From: Dryas octopetala
Taxonomy: Eukaryota; Streptophyta; Magnoliopsida; Rosales; Rosaceae
NCBI GenBank assembly: GCA_963921425.1
Contig: OY992832.1
Span: forward strand, 32,321,475-32,385,474
DNA: 64,000 nt
Direction: 5' to 3'
In this document: positions 22,250 through 33,011 of the stretch, piece by piece
How the letters are laid out: each line of letters begins with the position of its first letter
Position numbering within the stretch: position 1 is the stretch's first letter
Position numbers and translations under genes: made by a program
Notes under the pieces: generated by a model
Told to the model about the DNA's origin: nothing
The model's database searches: none
The model's input: the letters and a program-made list of their open reading frames with translations, nothing else

Positions 22250-24376
22250 TCCTTTTCAAGCTACTATGAGCCGTGCCATATTGAATCTCAGCCCGTGTTT
22301 TAATTTGAGCCGTTGATTCATTGAAGGGAAGGAGATCTGGGCCGTTGATTTCATTAAAACCCGGTCACTGTTCATCCGGGTCAAGGACGACCCACGCACC
22401 TTCAATTCGGGTTGACTCGCCCGTTTTGTCTCACAAGACAGTCGACCCATGGGTTTTCTTCCAACCCAGTTCGATTTTCAGCCTTCTTTTGAGCATTTCT
22501 AGTGCAATTTTTCCTACATTGAAGATTTACAACTTCTTCCAACCCTCTAGTGCCTATAAATAGAGACCATTGTCCCTCATTTTCACTTGCACCACCAAGT
22601 GAAGTTAGAGTTACTCATTCCTTAGTTATTTGAGAGTCTCTCTAAAAAGAGACATACCAAAAGAGAATAAACTTCTCATAGTTAAAAGTTTTGAGGATGC
22701 AAGAAGGAGTCCCTATGAGTGGAGTCTAACTTTGGAGGTCTACAACCGGGTAAGTTTTTTATTATTTCTGCTTTATTTATTTATTTTTAGGCTTTAATTT
22801 TAGAATGCATGCTTAAATTAATTAAGTAGGATTTATTTATTCATTAAGCATGCCTAACCTTATTTTTGGAGACTTATATGGTTATTTAAGAGCAATTAGC
22901 ATGCTAGGATTAGCCAATTGTAGAGATAAATTGGATTAATCTAAATTATTTTGAGGAATTGCTTTGAGTTAAAGCAACTAGTCAATTGTTTGACTTTAAG
23001 ATAAAAGTTGAAACTTGTGAACCCTTAAGTAAACTCTAAAGAGAAGAGTTTAGTCCACTTAGAACTAGAAACGAGCAACGTGTGACTAAATAAAAGGTCA
23101 TACCATCTTCCCTTATTGTTAATCGTCCCTAACTTAGAGTTTGTTTTCTTTTATCGATTTTGTTTCTATCGGATTACCCAGTTGTCGAATTATTAAGAGG
23201 TTAAGGTTATCGTATTGTCTAGTTACGACAGACTTGCCAGGATAGGACCGTGCGCGAACGTGGAAGGCTTGTGAAAGAGAATACCTGAAAAGCATTGGAT
23301 TTCAGGTAGGGGGATTTATCCTACATTTCTAACTATGGACTTTGTGTGTGTATGTGTAATTAAATTGTTATAGCATGCTATTATGATTATTGTAATTGGT
23401 TTGAGAGTTTGGGTAGTGTAGTGCGTGACTTTGGGTTCAAATCCATAAACATTCTAGAAGAATTGATATGTACATTATGAGGACTTTAGCCATGCTAACA
23501 CGTGGCTACGTGTTCTTGTGCAAAACGGGGACCCATGATTGGTCAGGTGGCAGTGATATGGTTTCTCAATTGTGAGTTTCTATTTACCAAGGCACTTTCG
23601 CTATGGATGCTATTTTCTTTTATTATAACTGGTCATAATCGTACCTAATGTGTATCAACCATCTGGATTATTATTATTTATGGATTTTTATGCATGTTTA
23701 CCATATACTGCTGCAGCTGAGGTGTTAAATCGTTTTTTGAAAATGTTTTGGGATTTTGGAAATCATTATTTCACAAGGAAATGTTTTTAAAGGTTTTTAA
23801 ACTTAGCAGGGTCCCATGAGAGAAGCTATGATCGTATGAGATGCTTACCCCCTACTTTCTTTGTTTTGTTTGTTTCTTCTCTATTGTTTATGCAAATTTG
23901 CCTCTTAGAGGAGATCTTGACTGAAGAGATGTGCAGCTTGATTTCTCTTATCGGGTGTCTCAAGGTCTCTGTTATCATGTCTTTTGCTATCGTATCTGTT
24001 CTTACTTTCCCATGTGTGTTTACTTTGGGAATCATTTTTGAACAATGTTATTTTGTTTTAATCATTTTGAAACTTATGTGGATTTTACTTATATTTTGGT
24101 AATTCCCTTTTTGGGGTGTTGATTTAACTATTCCACCCTAGCGGGTTGGTTAATCTTTATTTTGATTACTTATATATTTTGATCTTAATATTTCCTTAAA
24201 TATCTTGTTATATAATGAGTACTCTTATTCAACCTGATCCATTTAAATATATATATACAAAAGACTCAACCTCTCTTGGGCGTCTTGAGGGATTAACACT
24301 CGGTTTTGTTGGCATTAACCTCTCGGATACTCAAGAGAGGTACCTCTGTCGCATACCCGAGGTTCGGGGTGTGACA
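22250..24376 (+). repeat. Solo-LTR-like block (probable Ty3/gypsy type)
   Basis: The block has a promoter-like TATAAATAG (22555-22563), a leader-like segment and a distal end reading GAGGTTCGGGGTGTGACA, which resembles long LTRs of plant Ty3/gypsy elements. No internal retroviral-type coding region was seen. The left boundary and a target duplication could not be fixed, so the start given is approximate. The alternative is unexplained interior of the CACTA element. Confidence 0.4.
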
Positions 24377-24511
24377 GTCAAGCACAACAAATGCTTGTCC
24401 AGTAGCAAGCACGGTGGCATTTGCTCAAATACCACAGGGGCTCAGTGGTTTTTTCACACATATACCACTGTCACTTGCATGTGGTATATGGCTAGTTTTC
24501 TAGTAGTGATT

Positions 24512-25119
24512 TTTGTATGGCAATGGAAAAGTGGTTTGGCTTGGCTACGCATGCAATTGCAGCAAATTAAGTAACAATTGGATGCTTATTTTGGATGCCA
24601 CTGTAAGCAAATTAATTCTGGATGCAACTCCAACAAGACCAATTCATGGTGATTCCAACTAACAATTGAACTCACGGGGTTTTCCTACTCCAAAAAAAAA
24701 AAAAAAGGATTGAAAGCATCTCACAAAAAAAATTTGTTTTGCTTACCTTTTCACTAGGTGAATTCTCTTCTACGGATATTTGATTGTCCGTCACCCAAAA
24801 ACAGTATAATCAAAGAAATAATGATATGAGAAAAGAAGAGAAAAAGATTTTAGGGTTTATGGAGTTTAGGTCGTTGTAAAAGAGTGGGTGAGTAGGGAAG
24901 GATGGGTTAGAGTAGATTTATTTTCATTTTTTTTAGTCAAGTCTTTAGAGGTAATTTTACAAAAGGATAAATTTATCATGATTTTTTTTTATTAAAATAT
25001 GGATGAAAAAATAAGACAAAAGGTGAAAATATAACCACTCTTTACACCTTTGTATCTTTGTATGCTTACTCTTTTCATCTTTGTAGATAATAACAAGTTC
25101 TTGGGTCAATTACTTCAAT
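24512..25119. other. Spacer after the second CACTA element
   Basis: AT-rich sequence without a recognisable gene or clear element ends. Confidence 0.5.
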
Positions 25120-25375
25120 CATAATCATCTAATTCTAGTAATTAATGGCCAATAATATTGCACAAAACACCTCCCCCCAGTTCCAAAGTTCTCAGTCATA
25201 CATTTCTTTGACCATAAAATATTGCGTTGAACATTTTGGAAGTCAAAACACATTATATTTCGATACAATAATCCACTAATTTATGTACCAAAAAAATAAT
25301 CCACTATTTTTTGACTTTGAATATTTACGATCCACTAATTGTGTACACACCATCATCATAGACACGACAATATTA

Positions 25376-25661
25376 TCTATATAATAAAACAAAATGGTTT
25401 TTGAATCTCGGGTCTGAATGACTTAGATCGTTTCGGCTTAAATTCAATAGTCGGTTATCTATTTCTCAAATTTACTATCTCACCCATGAGAATTGGTGTG
25501 CCACCTCTCTTTCCTTAATTAATTACTGTTTCTCTCTCCTTAATTAATTTTTTTAAATTACTTTCTATTATTTATTAAACTGATTACGCTTGCCAAAATA
25601 TCGCTATTTGCGCAATAGAAAGAGCCATTTCGCACTCACGGAGCAAATACAGAGAGGCTAG
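25376..25661 (+). mobile_element. Possible small Helitron
   Basis: The segment starts TCTATATAATAAAAC after an A and ends CTAG before a T, as Helitrons do. It falls exactly where copy 2 of the duplication departs from copy 1. The 3' hairpin is weak, so this is tentative. Confidence 0.35.
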
Positions 25662-26887
25662 TACATATATATGACTGAGGGATTATTTAAATAAATGTAT
25701 TTAAGGAAATTTTTGTAAGGTCCACTTAAAATTGTAGTTCCATAATCATAACTTTCTATCTTTTGAGTTTCCCTTAAAAAATGAGACAAATTGAAGGCTA
25801 TTTAACCATTCATCAGACAAGAAAACCATTTAATTAAATGATCATCATATACTCTAATGTTTATCATAAACACTGTATTGTCTATTTATGTTGTGACTTA
25901 ATGGTTTTAATTTGTCTAATTTTTTTTTTTGTAAGGATGATCTTTATATTGATATTAAGGGTCAATTTGAGATTCCTGTGTGGTGAAAAAAAACTGCTTT
26001 TGTTGTGTGGTGAAAAAAAACTGATGTAACGTAAAGCAGCTGAGTGTTTGGTAAACTATATTTTTTAAAATATTGTGAGTGTTAAAAGAAACATTAGAGT
26101 GTTTGCTAAATTTTGATGTAAAAGTGTTGTGGTTATATATAATGACAAAAATGGACATGATCCAATTGAACTTGCTGCATGGTTTGTTTCTCTACAATGC
26201 ACAACAGCGTCGTCTCTCACTTTCACTGTCTGATGGAAGAGGGAAACAATGCTCAAGAGAAAATAACGTTCAAAGAAAAAGAAAAGAAAAAGAAAGAGAC
26301 GTTAGAAAGAGAAGGGTATAGGAGGTCATATGCTAAAATATTTTAGGATAATATGGGTATTCCAATAATAGTTATTAATGCTCCCTGTAGCTTACGCATG
26401 TTTTTTTTTCTGTCAAAAGCTACCTTGGAGCTGCTTCCCAAAACTGCTGTCACTGATCCCATATTTTATAAAAAAAAAAACAAATTTATTTTGTTTTACT
26501 CAACACCTTTATGCTCAAAACTTAAATTGAAAGCTACTTTTTGATACAAAACCGCAACCCCAAACGGTCACTAAAGAGTAGACAGTTCTGACTATTAAAT
26601 TACAATAAGAATACGCCCCACAATAAATTCCTAAATAAACTTATTTTAAAAATTCCTTAATGAAAGTTAAGCTTTAATTATTCTAAATTTAGCATTGATT
26701 TAGATCATCTTTTGGTGTGGATTAAGGATGGCTCTTTGTGGCTTGTATCTTATCTGAATCATGATGTACTTGCTTGATGAAAGTCTAATGAATAATTAGC
26801 CTACCGGTCTTTTCTCTAAAAAACAAAAAAAAGTGCTGCTAATTAATTAGGCTTCTTGTTTAATTCTTTTGTTTTTAACTCCTTTAC

Positions 26888-26894
26888 TATAAAT
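26888..26894 (+). promoter_or_regulatory. TATA box of Pin2 copy 2
   Basis: TATAAAT stands about 44 bp before the ATG at 26938, implying a very short leader. It is conserved with copy 1. Confidence 0.65.
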
Positions 26895-27265
26895 ATGGGA
26901 CATCCACTTCCCAAATGGCCAAATCTATTGGGAAACGATGGCTGTTAACAGAACAAGTATCATTTGTCTTCTCCTTGTGTATTATCTCCCATCACTCATT
27001 CAATAAACCAAAAATTAATATCTAAACGATAGTTTGGTTCTGTGTCTTGTCTGATAATTTGGTTTGTAATTTAGTGCCCTTCATAGTCTAATTCCATTTT
27101 AAATTTCAATCTTTACTGACACTTTTTTTTTTATAATGTTTTTTGATAATAATAATTAACCAATTCCTTTTTCACTGGGAACCAACGTACCGACAAAATG
27201 TGAGCGCAGCAAAAGCTTGCCCTCTCATTTGCTTGGACGTAGAGTACATGACTTGCAAGTCTTCG

Positions 27266-27420
27266 TGTTGATGTGAGTCAACATAATAGTTAATAGGGAA
27301 TATATGAGTGTAATTATGTTAATTATTTCTCTCCTATAATTAAGTTATAGGACCATGTATATATACTTAGTTTTGTGGTAATAAGAAATCATCAAAATAT
27401 TAGCCCAAACATTCTGATCA
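27266..27420 (+). repeat. Copia 5' LTR
   Basis: 155 bp, beginning TGTTGATGTGAG and ending TGATCA directly before the primer-binding site. It matches 32451-32604 except for indels near the right end and in the middle. Confidence 0.85.
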
Positions 27421-27432
27421 TGGTATCAGAGC
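27421..27432 (+). other. Primer-binding site (initiator tRNA-Met)
   Basis: TGGTATCAGAGC immediately follows the 5' LTR and is the usual Copia primer site complementary to the 3' end of initiator tRNA-Met. Confidence 0.85.
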
Positions 27433-28079
27433 CGACCCTTCTCACCTCTTATTTCTCATAGGTATTAGGGATTAGGTCGTGGTTGTTTTGGATGTTTAGG
27501 GTTGTATCTTGATCATTATCTTTCTTAATCCTAGATTAGTTTTTTATCAGAGTATTGGTGAGTGTACTGGTGTAGCTCTGTTCAAACAGAGAAGCATCGA
27601 CGAGTTCCGCTGCATCGTCTATTTCTCTCCACCAGAAAATCATCTCTGCCTGTGATTGCCGTGCACCAACGACGCCGTCCGTTCGCCTGTGCGCCGACCG
27701 TCTGCCTGTGCGCCGACTAATCGCCGTGACACCAACTCCTTCCAGTGACGTCGATCCCTTCCAGTGACTGCCGCTCGTGCGCCAGTGACGTCGTCCGCCT
27801 ACCTATGCGCGTCGACCCCTTCCAGTGATGCCAACCTTCCAGTGACGCCGACCACTTCCCGAGCGTTGATTGCTCGCTGGTGTGCCGATCACTCACTTGC
27901 CGTGACGCCGTTGGCAATGACGCCGATTGCTTGCTGGTCTCTGCGCGTCTTCTCTACTTGCAGTGACAATCGATCGCTCGCTGCGACGCCGACTGCTCTG
28001 CTCCTTACTGTACCAGTGACGCCGACCCCTCCCCGAGCGCTGACTGCTTGCCGGTGCGCCGACTGCTTTTCGTGACTGC

Positions 28080-29144
28080 TTGGCTGCTTGCTGGTCTATG
28101 TGTGTCCTCTCTGTTTTGTCAATCATCATGTCTCAAACACCTCCCTCTAGTCCTGGAGGCTCGAACAAAAACAAGAACAAGGATGTGGTTAACCCAAAAC
28201 CACTGCTGCCTGCTCTCCTTCCGTTAAGTTCCCAGGATGTGTCATCACTAATCTCACCCGAGAAACTTGATGGCTCAAACTATATTGATTGGGCTCTCAT
28301 CGTGCAGAATAAAATTAGAGGTCAAAAACGTTGGAGTTTTATCACAGGGACAAGAGCAGCTCCAGAAAATGTGAGTTCAGATGAGTTTGAAACATGGAAG
28401 GATGAGAATTGCATGGTCAAGTCTTGGCTTCTTGATACTATGACTAAAGAAGTCTGATCCCTCTTTATTCGATTACCGACGGCGAAGGACATCTGGGACG
28501 CAGCCAAACATACTTATACAGTGAGCCAAGATGCCTCCAAGGCATATCAACTCCATTGTGAGGTAATCTAGGTACGTCAAAATGGTGGGTCTATTATTTC
28601 CTATATTTGGTAAGCTGCAAAAACTTTGGCAGGATATTGATGCAATTGAACCTTGCATTATGAATTATGCGAGTGATGTTGAAAAATATACTACTATGAT
28701 TAACTCTCAGAGATTATACATGTTTCTAGCTGGTTTGGATTCTCATCTAGATGGAGTTAGAGGCCGTATTCTTGCCATGTCTCCTCTACCTAAATTACAG
28801 GCCGCATATGCAATTGTGTACTCCGAGGCTAATTGGCAAGAAGCTATGATGGGGGGTGCTGATGGGGCAGTCGCTATGGTAGCCCACAAAATCTCACATA
28901 AAGATGCTAAGAAAACTAGGAAGTGTACTCACTGTGGTGGTACAAATCATGTGATTGAGAAATGTTTTAAACTACATGGCTATCCTGAGTGGTATCCGAA
29001 GGGTGTAAAAGCCTCTTCTCTACTTCCAAGATTGACGACACCAGTTCCAGGGTGAATTCCATTAGTGCATCCAGCTTTGTTGCCAAGTCAGGTAACTCTA
29101 ACTCTGTTTTGAGTACTTCTGCTTGTTCTAGTGATGGTACATGA
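28080..29144 (+). pseudogene. Copia gag region
   Basis: The gag frame begins near the ATG at 28128 (MSQTPPSSPGG...), is cut by stops at 28455 and 28569 and shifts frame near 28600. The second part (to 29055) contains the CCHC zinc knuckle CTHCGGTNHVIEKC followed by HGYPEWYP, typical of plant Copia nucleocapsids. Another frame change leads back to the pol frame near 29060. Confidence 0.85.
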
Positions 29145-32100
29145 ATAATTGATACAGGTGCTACAGATCATATGACCTCTGATTATTATGTGTTGAGTCA
29201 TCTATCATCAATTTGTCCTAAACCATTTATTATCAATTCCAATGGTGTGTCATCCCCTGTTGTCGGGGGCGGCACTGTGTCCTTGTCTTCTAGGTTGTTG
29301 TTACGTGATGTTTTGTTTGTTCTTTCCCTCAACTGCAACCTTATTTCTGTTAGTAAACTAACTCAAACTCATAATTGTGTGGCCACATTCTTTCTTACTC
29401 ATTGTATTTTCGAGGACATTCATACCAAGGAGAAGATTGGCAGTGGTAGGAAGAGAGGTGGACTGTACTATCTAGACAGTGGTGTTTCCCTATCATATGG
29501 TCGTGGAGTTGTGAGTGTGGTCCGAGCTACTTCTTTACAGAATAAGAAACAGATCTAGTTGTGGCATCGTCGACTTGGTCATCCTTCATTTGGTTATCTT
29601 AGAAGATTATTTCCCTCGTTATTTGTTGATTTAAATATTTCTGACTTAATTTGTGATGTCTGTGTTTTGGCGAAAAGCCATCGTACTATGTTTCCTTCTA
29701 ATGATCACCATATGGATATTCCTTTTGCATTGAAATACTCAGATGTTTAGGGTCATGCCCCGTCTGTTACACATAAAGGGATAAAATGGTTTGTGACATT
29801 TATTGATGATTGCACACGAATGACTTGGGTTTATCTTCTGAAAAATAAAAGTGATGTGTGTAATGTTTTTCAACTCTTTCATAAAATGGTACTCACTCAG
29901 TTTGCATTCCCTATTAAGGTTCTTCGCTCTGATAATGGTGGAGAATTTATCAATACTGAATTGAGTCAGTCTTTACTTTCTGCTGGGATTCTTCACCAGA
30001 CTTCTTGCCCTCATTTTCCGCAACAGAATGGAGTTGCTGAAAGAAAAAATCCACATTTATTAGAGGTCACTTGATCCCTTCTTTTGGGTGGACATGTGCC
30101 CTCTTTTTTATGGGGTGATGCTCTGAGTTCCGCTGTGTATCTGATCAATCGAACACCATCTAGTGTCCTGAACTTTCGTTGACCGTTAGATGCTCTATCC
30201 GATTTTGTTTCCTTACCAAGTATTCTTCATTTAGAACCACGGGTCTTTGGTTGTGTTGCTTTTGTGCATTTGCATTCTTATCAACGATCCAAGCTTGAAC
30301 CTCGAGCCTTAGAATGTGTTTTTGTCGGCTATGGTCCATCTCAAAAGGGGTTTCGGTGCTACCATTCCTCTACTCAACGTTTCAATGTTTCTTTGGATGT
30401 TACCTTCCACGAACATCGGCTTTTTTACTCCTCGAGTATAGTGGACTCTACACTTCAGGGGGAGAGTTCTAGTGAAGTGCAGAATCGAGAGGATATGTTG
30501 TTCTTTGATCAATTTGGGTATAGAGGAGTGGAAAATGAGACTGATAAGAATGTGGAAAATGAGACTACTGAAGTTATGGAACATGAGACTGATGAGACTA
30601 CTGAAATTGTGGAAGATGAGACTTCCATTGTTGAAGAATCAACACTCCATAATATTACGGTTACCTCTCCCACTCCATTGGATCAAACTCCTGAGGTAAT
30701 CAACAATACTCTTGTTTCCAATCCTACTGTTGATACTATTGCTCCTAAATTTACTCTTCCTCCTCGCTCTAACCGAGGACAACCGCCAGTCCAATATGAG
30801 CCAGACCCTAATGCTAAAGTTTGGTACCCAATTGGAAATCATGTGTCTTCTGTTAAGTTGTTAGAGTCATATGAATCCTATGTCTTGCAATTATCTTCTG
30901 TTTCTATCCCTAGTAGATTGCAGGATGCTCTTGCAGATTCTAGGTGGACTAAGGCTATGGCAGAAGAGATGGAGGCACTACAGAAAAATTCAACATGGGA
31001 ATTGGTCTCTCTACCTAAAGGGAAGAAAACAGTTGGATGCAAATGGGTGTTTGCTGTCAAACATAAAACTGATGGATCAGTTGAAAGATATAATGCTCGT
31101 CTGGTGGCAAAAGGATACACCCAGTCATACAACATAGATTACCTGGAGACTTTTGCTCCTGTTGCAAAATTGAACACAGTACGAGTTCTATTGTCGTTAG
31201 CCGCAAACAGGAATTGGCCACTTATTCAGTTCGATGTCAAGAATGCATTTCTGCATGGTGAGCTGACTGAAGAAGTATATATGGATCCGCCTCCAGGTGT
31301 ACCAAAGTTTGATAATACAGGACTGGTATGTAGATTGAAAAAGTCTCTGTATGGTCTTAAACAATCTCCAAGGGCATGGTTTGGGAGATTTACTCGTGCA
31401 ATGAAGAGTTATGGATATCGACAAAGTAATTCTGATCATACTTTGTTCTTAAAACAAAGGAAGGGAAAAATTACTTGTCTTATCATTTATGTTGATGATA
31501 TGGTTATGACTGAAGACGATTAGGAAGAAATCTCTGATTTACAGAGGTATTTGTCTAGAGAATTTGAAATGAAGCAGCTGGGGGATTGGAAATTTTTCCT
31601 TGGGATTGAAGTTGCTCGATCTAAACATGGCATTTTTCTGTCTCAAAGGAAATATGTCCTAGATTTATTGGCCGAAACTGGTATGCTTGGATGTAAACCA
31701 GCTGTGACTTCTATGGAACAGAATCACAAACTTTTTAGTGTTTGGGGGCTTCACCTGCAGATAAGGGGTGATATCAGAGGCTAGTTGGGAGGTTAATATA
31801 TTTATCTCATACTAGACCTGACATTGCTTATGCTGTTAGTGTAGTAAGCCAGTTCATGCATGCCCCATGTAAACCCCATATGGATGCCGTGGAACGGATT
31901 TTACAGTACTTAAAATCTGCTCCAGGTAAAGGATTGTTATTTGCTAATCATGGCCACTTGAATGTTGAAGGCTTTTCTGATGCAGACTGGGGAGGCTCAG
32001 CTGATGATAAAAGGTCTACTTCAAGCTATTTTACCTTTGTAGGAGCAAATCTAGTGACTTGAAGAAGCAAGAAACAAACAGTTGTATCTAGATCAAGTGC

Positions 32101-32443
32101 AGAAGCTGAGTACAGAGGTATGGCTCTTGGAGTCGTTGAACTCTTATGGTTGAGAAATCTGTTGATTGATTTGGGTTGCAGACTTAACAAGTCAATGGAC
32201 TTATATTGTGATAACAAATCTGCTATTGAGATAGCACATAATTCTGTTCAGCATGATATGACGAACCATATTGAGATTCACAGACACTTCATTAAAGAGA
32301 AGCTTGAAGCTAAAGTCATCAACTTTCCATTTGTGCGGTTCGAGGATCAACTTGCAGATGTATTGACCAAGACCGTGGCAAACAGAATTTTTATGGACTC
32401 ACTAGACAAGTTGGGTATGTGTGATATATATACACCAACTTGA
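29145..32443 (+). pseudogene. Copia pol region (protease, integrase, RT, RNase H)
   Basis: Protease active site DTGATDHM at 29151-29178; GAG-pre-integrase motif LWHRRLGHPSFGYL at 29556-29600; integrase core with FIDDCTRMTWVYL and DNGGEF; reverse transcriptase with FDVKNAFLHGEL, SLYGLKQSPRAW and catalytic YVDDM; RNase H with SDADWGG, SSAEAEYRG and the C-terminal DQLADVLTK. Stops at 29142, 29556, 29748, 30072, 30180, 31521, 31769 and 32060 interrupt it, and the frame changes near 31745. No functional product is possible. Confidence 0.93.
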
Positions 32444-32450
32444 GGGGGAG
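32440..32450 (+). other. Polypurine tract
   Basis: TTGAGGGGGAG directly precedes the 3' LTR, the standard plus-strand primer of Copia elements. Confidence 0.8.
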
Positions 32451-32604
32451 TGTTGATGTGAGTCAACGGAATAGTTAATAAGGAATATATGGGTAGTTAA
32501 TAGAGAATATATGGGTGTATTATGTTAATTATTTCTCTCCTATAATTAAGCTATAGGACCATGTATATATACTTAGTTTTGTGGTAATAAGAAATCATCA
32601 ATCA
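32451..32604 (+). repeat. Copia 3' LTR
   Basis: Begins TGTTGATGTGAG like the 5' LTR. It has an internal duplication of about 27 bp around AATATATGGG and lacks about 22 bp near its right end compared with the 5' LTR. It ends ATCA. Confidence 0.8.
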
Positions 32605-33011
32605 GGGGATGAGAAGCTTAGTCCAGTCCAAAGTGCAACTGCTGCTTGGCTCCAAAGCAGTACGTGCACTCTTCACCTTGCCGATGGGACTTCGATCGAC
32701 TGCAACAGGAAATGAACGGCGGGACGTTGTCCATCTTGTCCAAGCTTAATCAATCCATTTGCTATAATTAAAGTTCATAATTAAACAAAAAGAAATTATT
32801 ATCTAAAATAAAACTACTGATATGATCAGACAAAAATAGTCTATCATTATCCTGTTATATATATGTATGCTTTGACTTTGTACTGGAGCAATTGGCTGAA
32901 ATGCAAGTTGAAATGAAAATCGTTTTCATTGTAATACATTTGAATTCAACTTCTGGTGAGAATGCTTTTAATTTGAACATATAATATTGGGCAAAAGTTC
33001 AAAGTAGTCTT

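Larger units (their letters stand above)
20042..24508. mobile_element. CACTA-like element with nested insertions, 4467 bp
   Basis: The left end reads CACTACAAGAAAAAGGG and the right end ...TTTTCTAGTAGTG, whose complement is CACTACTAGAAAA. Both flanks show the 3-bp duplication ATT (20039-20041 and 24509-24511). Subterminal sequence on both sides repeats short ACCAC/GTGGT motifs. Two hAT elements and an LTR-like block occupy most of the interior. No transposase was recognised. Only about 1 kb is the element's own sequence, so it is a small non-autonomous CACTA swollen by later insertions. Confidence 0.75.
25120..27100. repeat. Segmental duplication, copy 2 (partner at 17500-18080)
   Basis: Collinear with copy 1 in two blocks, about 25120-25370 and 26830-27100. 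Between them lies about 1.45 kb absent from copy 1, including a possible Helitron (25376-25661) and low-complexity AT-rich sequence. Confidence 0.75.
27266..32604 (+). mobile_element. Ty1/Copia LTR retrotransposon, degenerate
   Basis: A complete order is visible: 5' LTR, primer-binding site, gag, protease, integrase, reverse transcriptase, RNase H, polypurine tract and 3' LTR, about 5.3 kb. At least ten in-frame stops and three frame changes show it is dead. It inserted into exon 2 of a Pin2 gene. A clean 5-bp target duplication is not visible; the left flank ends CTTCG and the right begins GGGGA. Confidence 0.93.
26938..32715 (+). pseudogene. Proteinase inhibitor II (Pin2), copy 2, split by a Copia insertion
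   Basis: Exon 1 starts at ATG 26938 with MAVNRTSIICLLLV, a signal-peptide core, followed by an intron. Exon 2 resumes at 27210 after GCGCAG and reads KACPLICLDVEYMTCKSS, the first half of a potato-inhibitor-II Cys domain. The Copia element enters right after this (27266). Past its right LTR the domain continues with GDEKLSP, a CNCCLAPK stretch and CTLHLADG, ending at TGA 32713-32715. Two compensating small indels, before CNCC and after APK, throw the middle out of frame. Such secreted inhibitors block digestive serine proteases of herbivores. This copy is disabled by the insertion and the indels. Confidence 0.75.

Noticed and set aside
27261..32609. 5-bp target duplication of the Copia element
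   Set aside because: CTTCG on the left does not match the right flank; the right LTR end appears altered.
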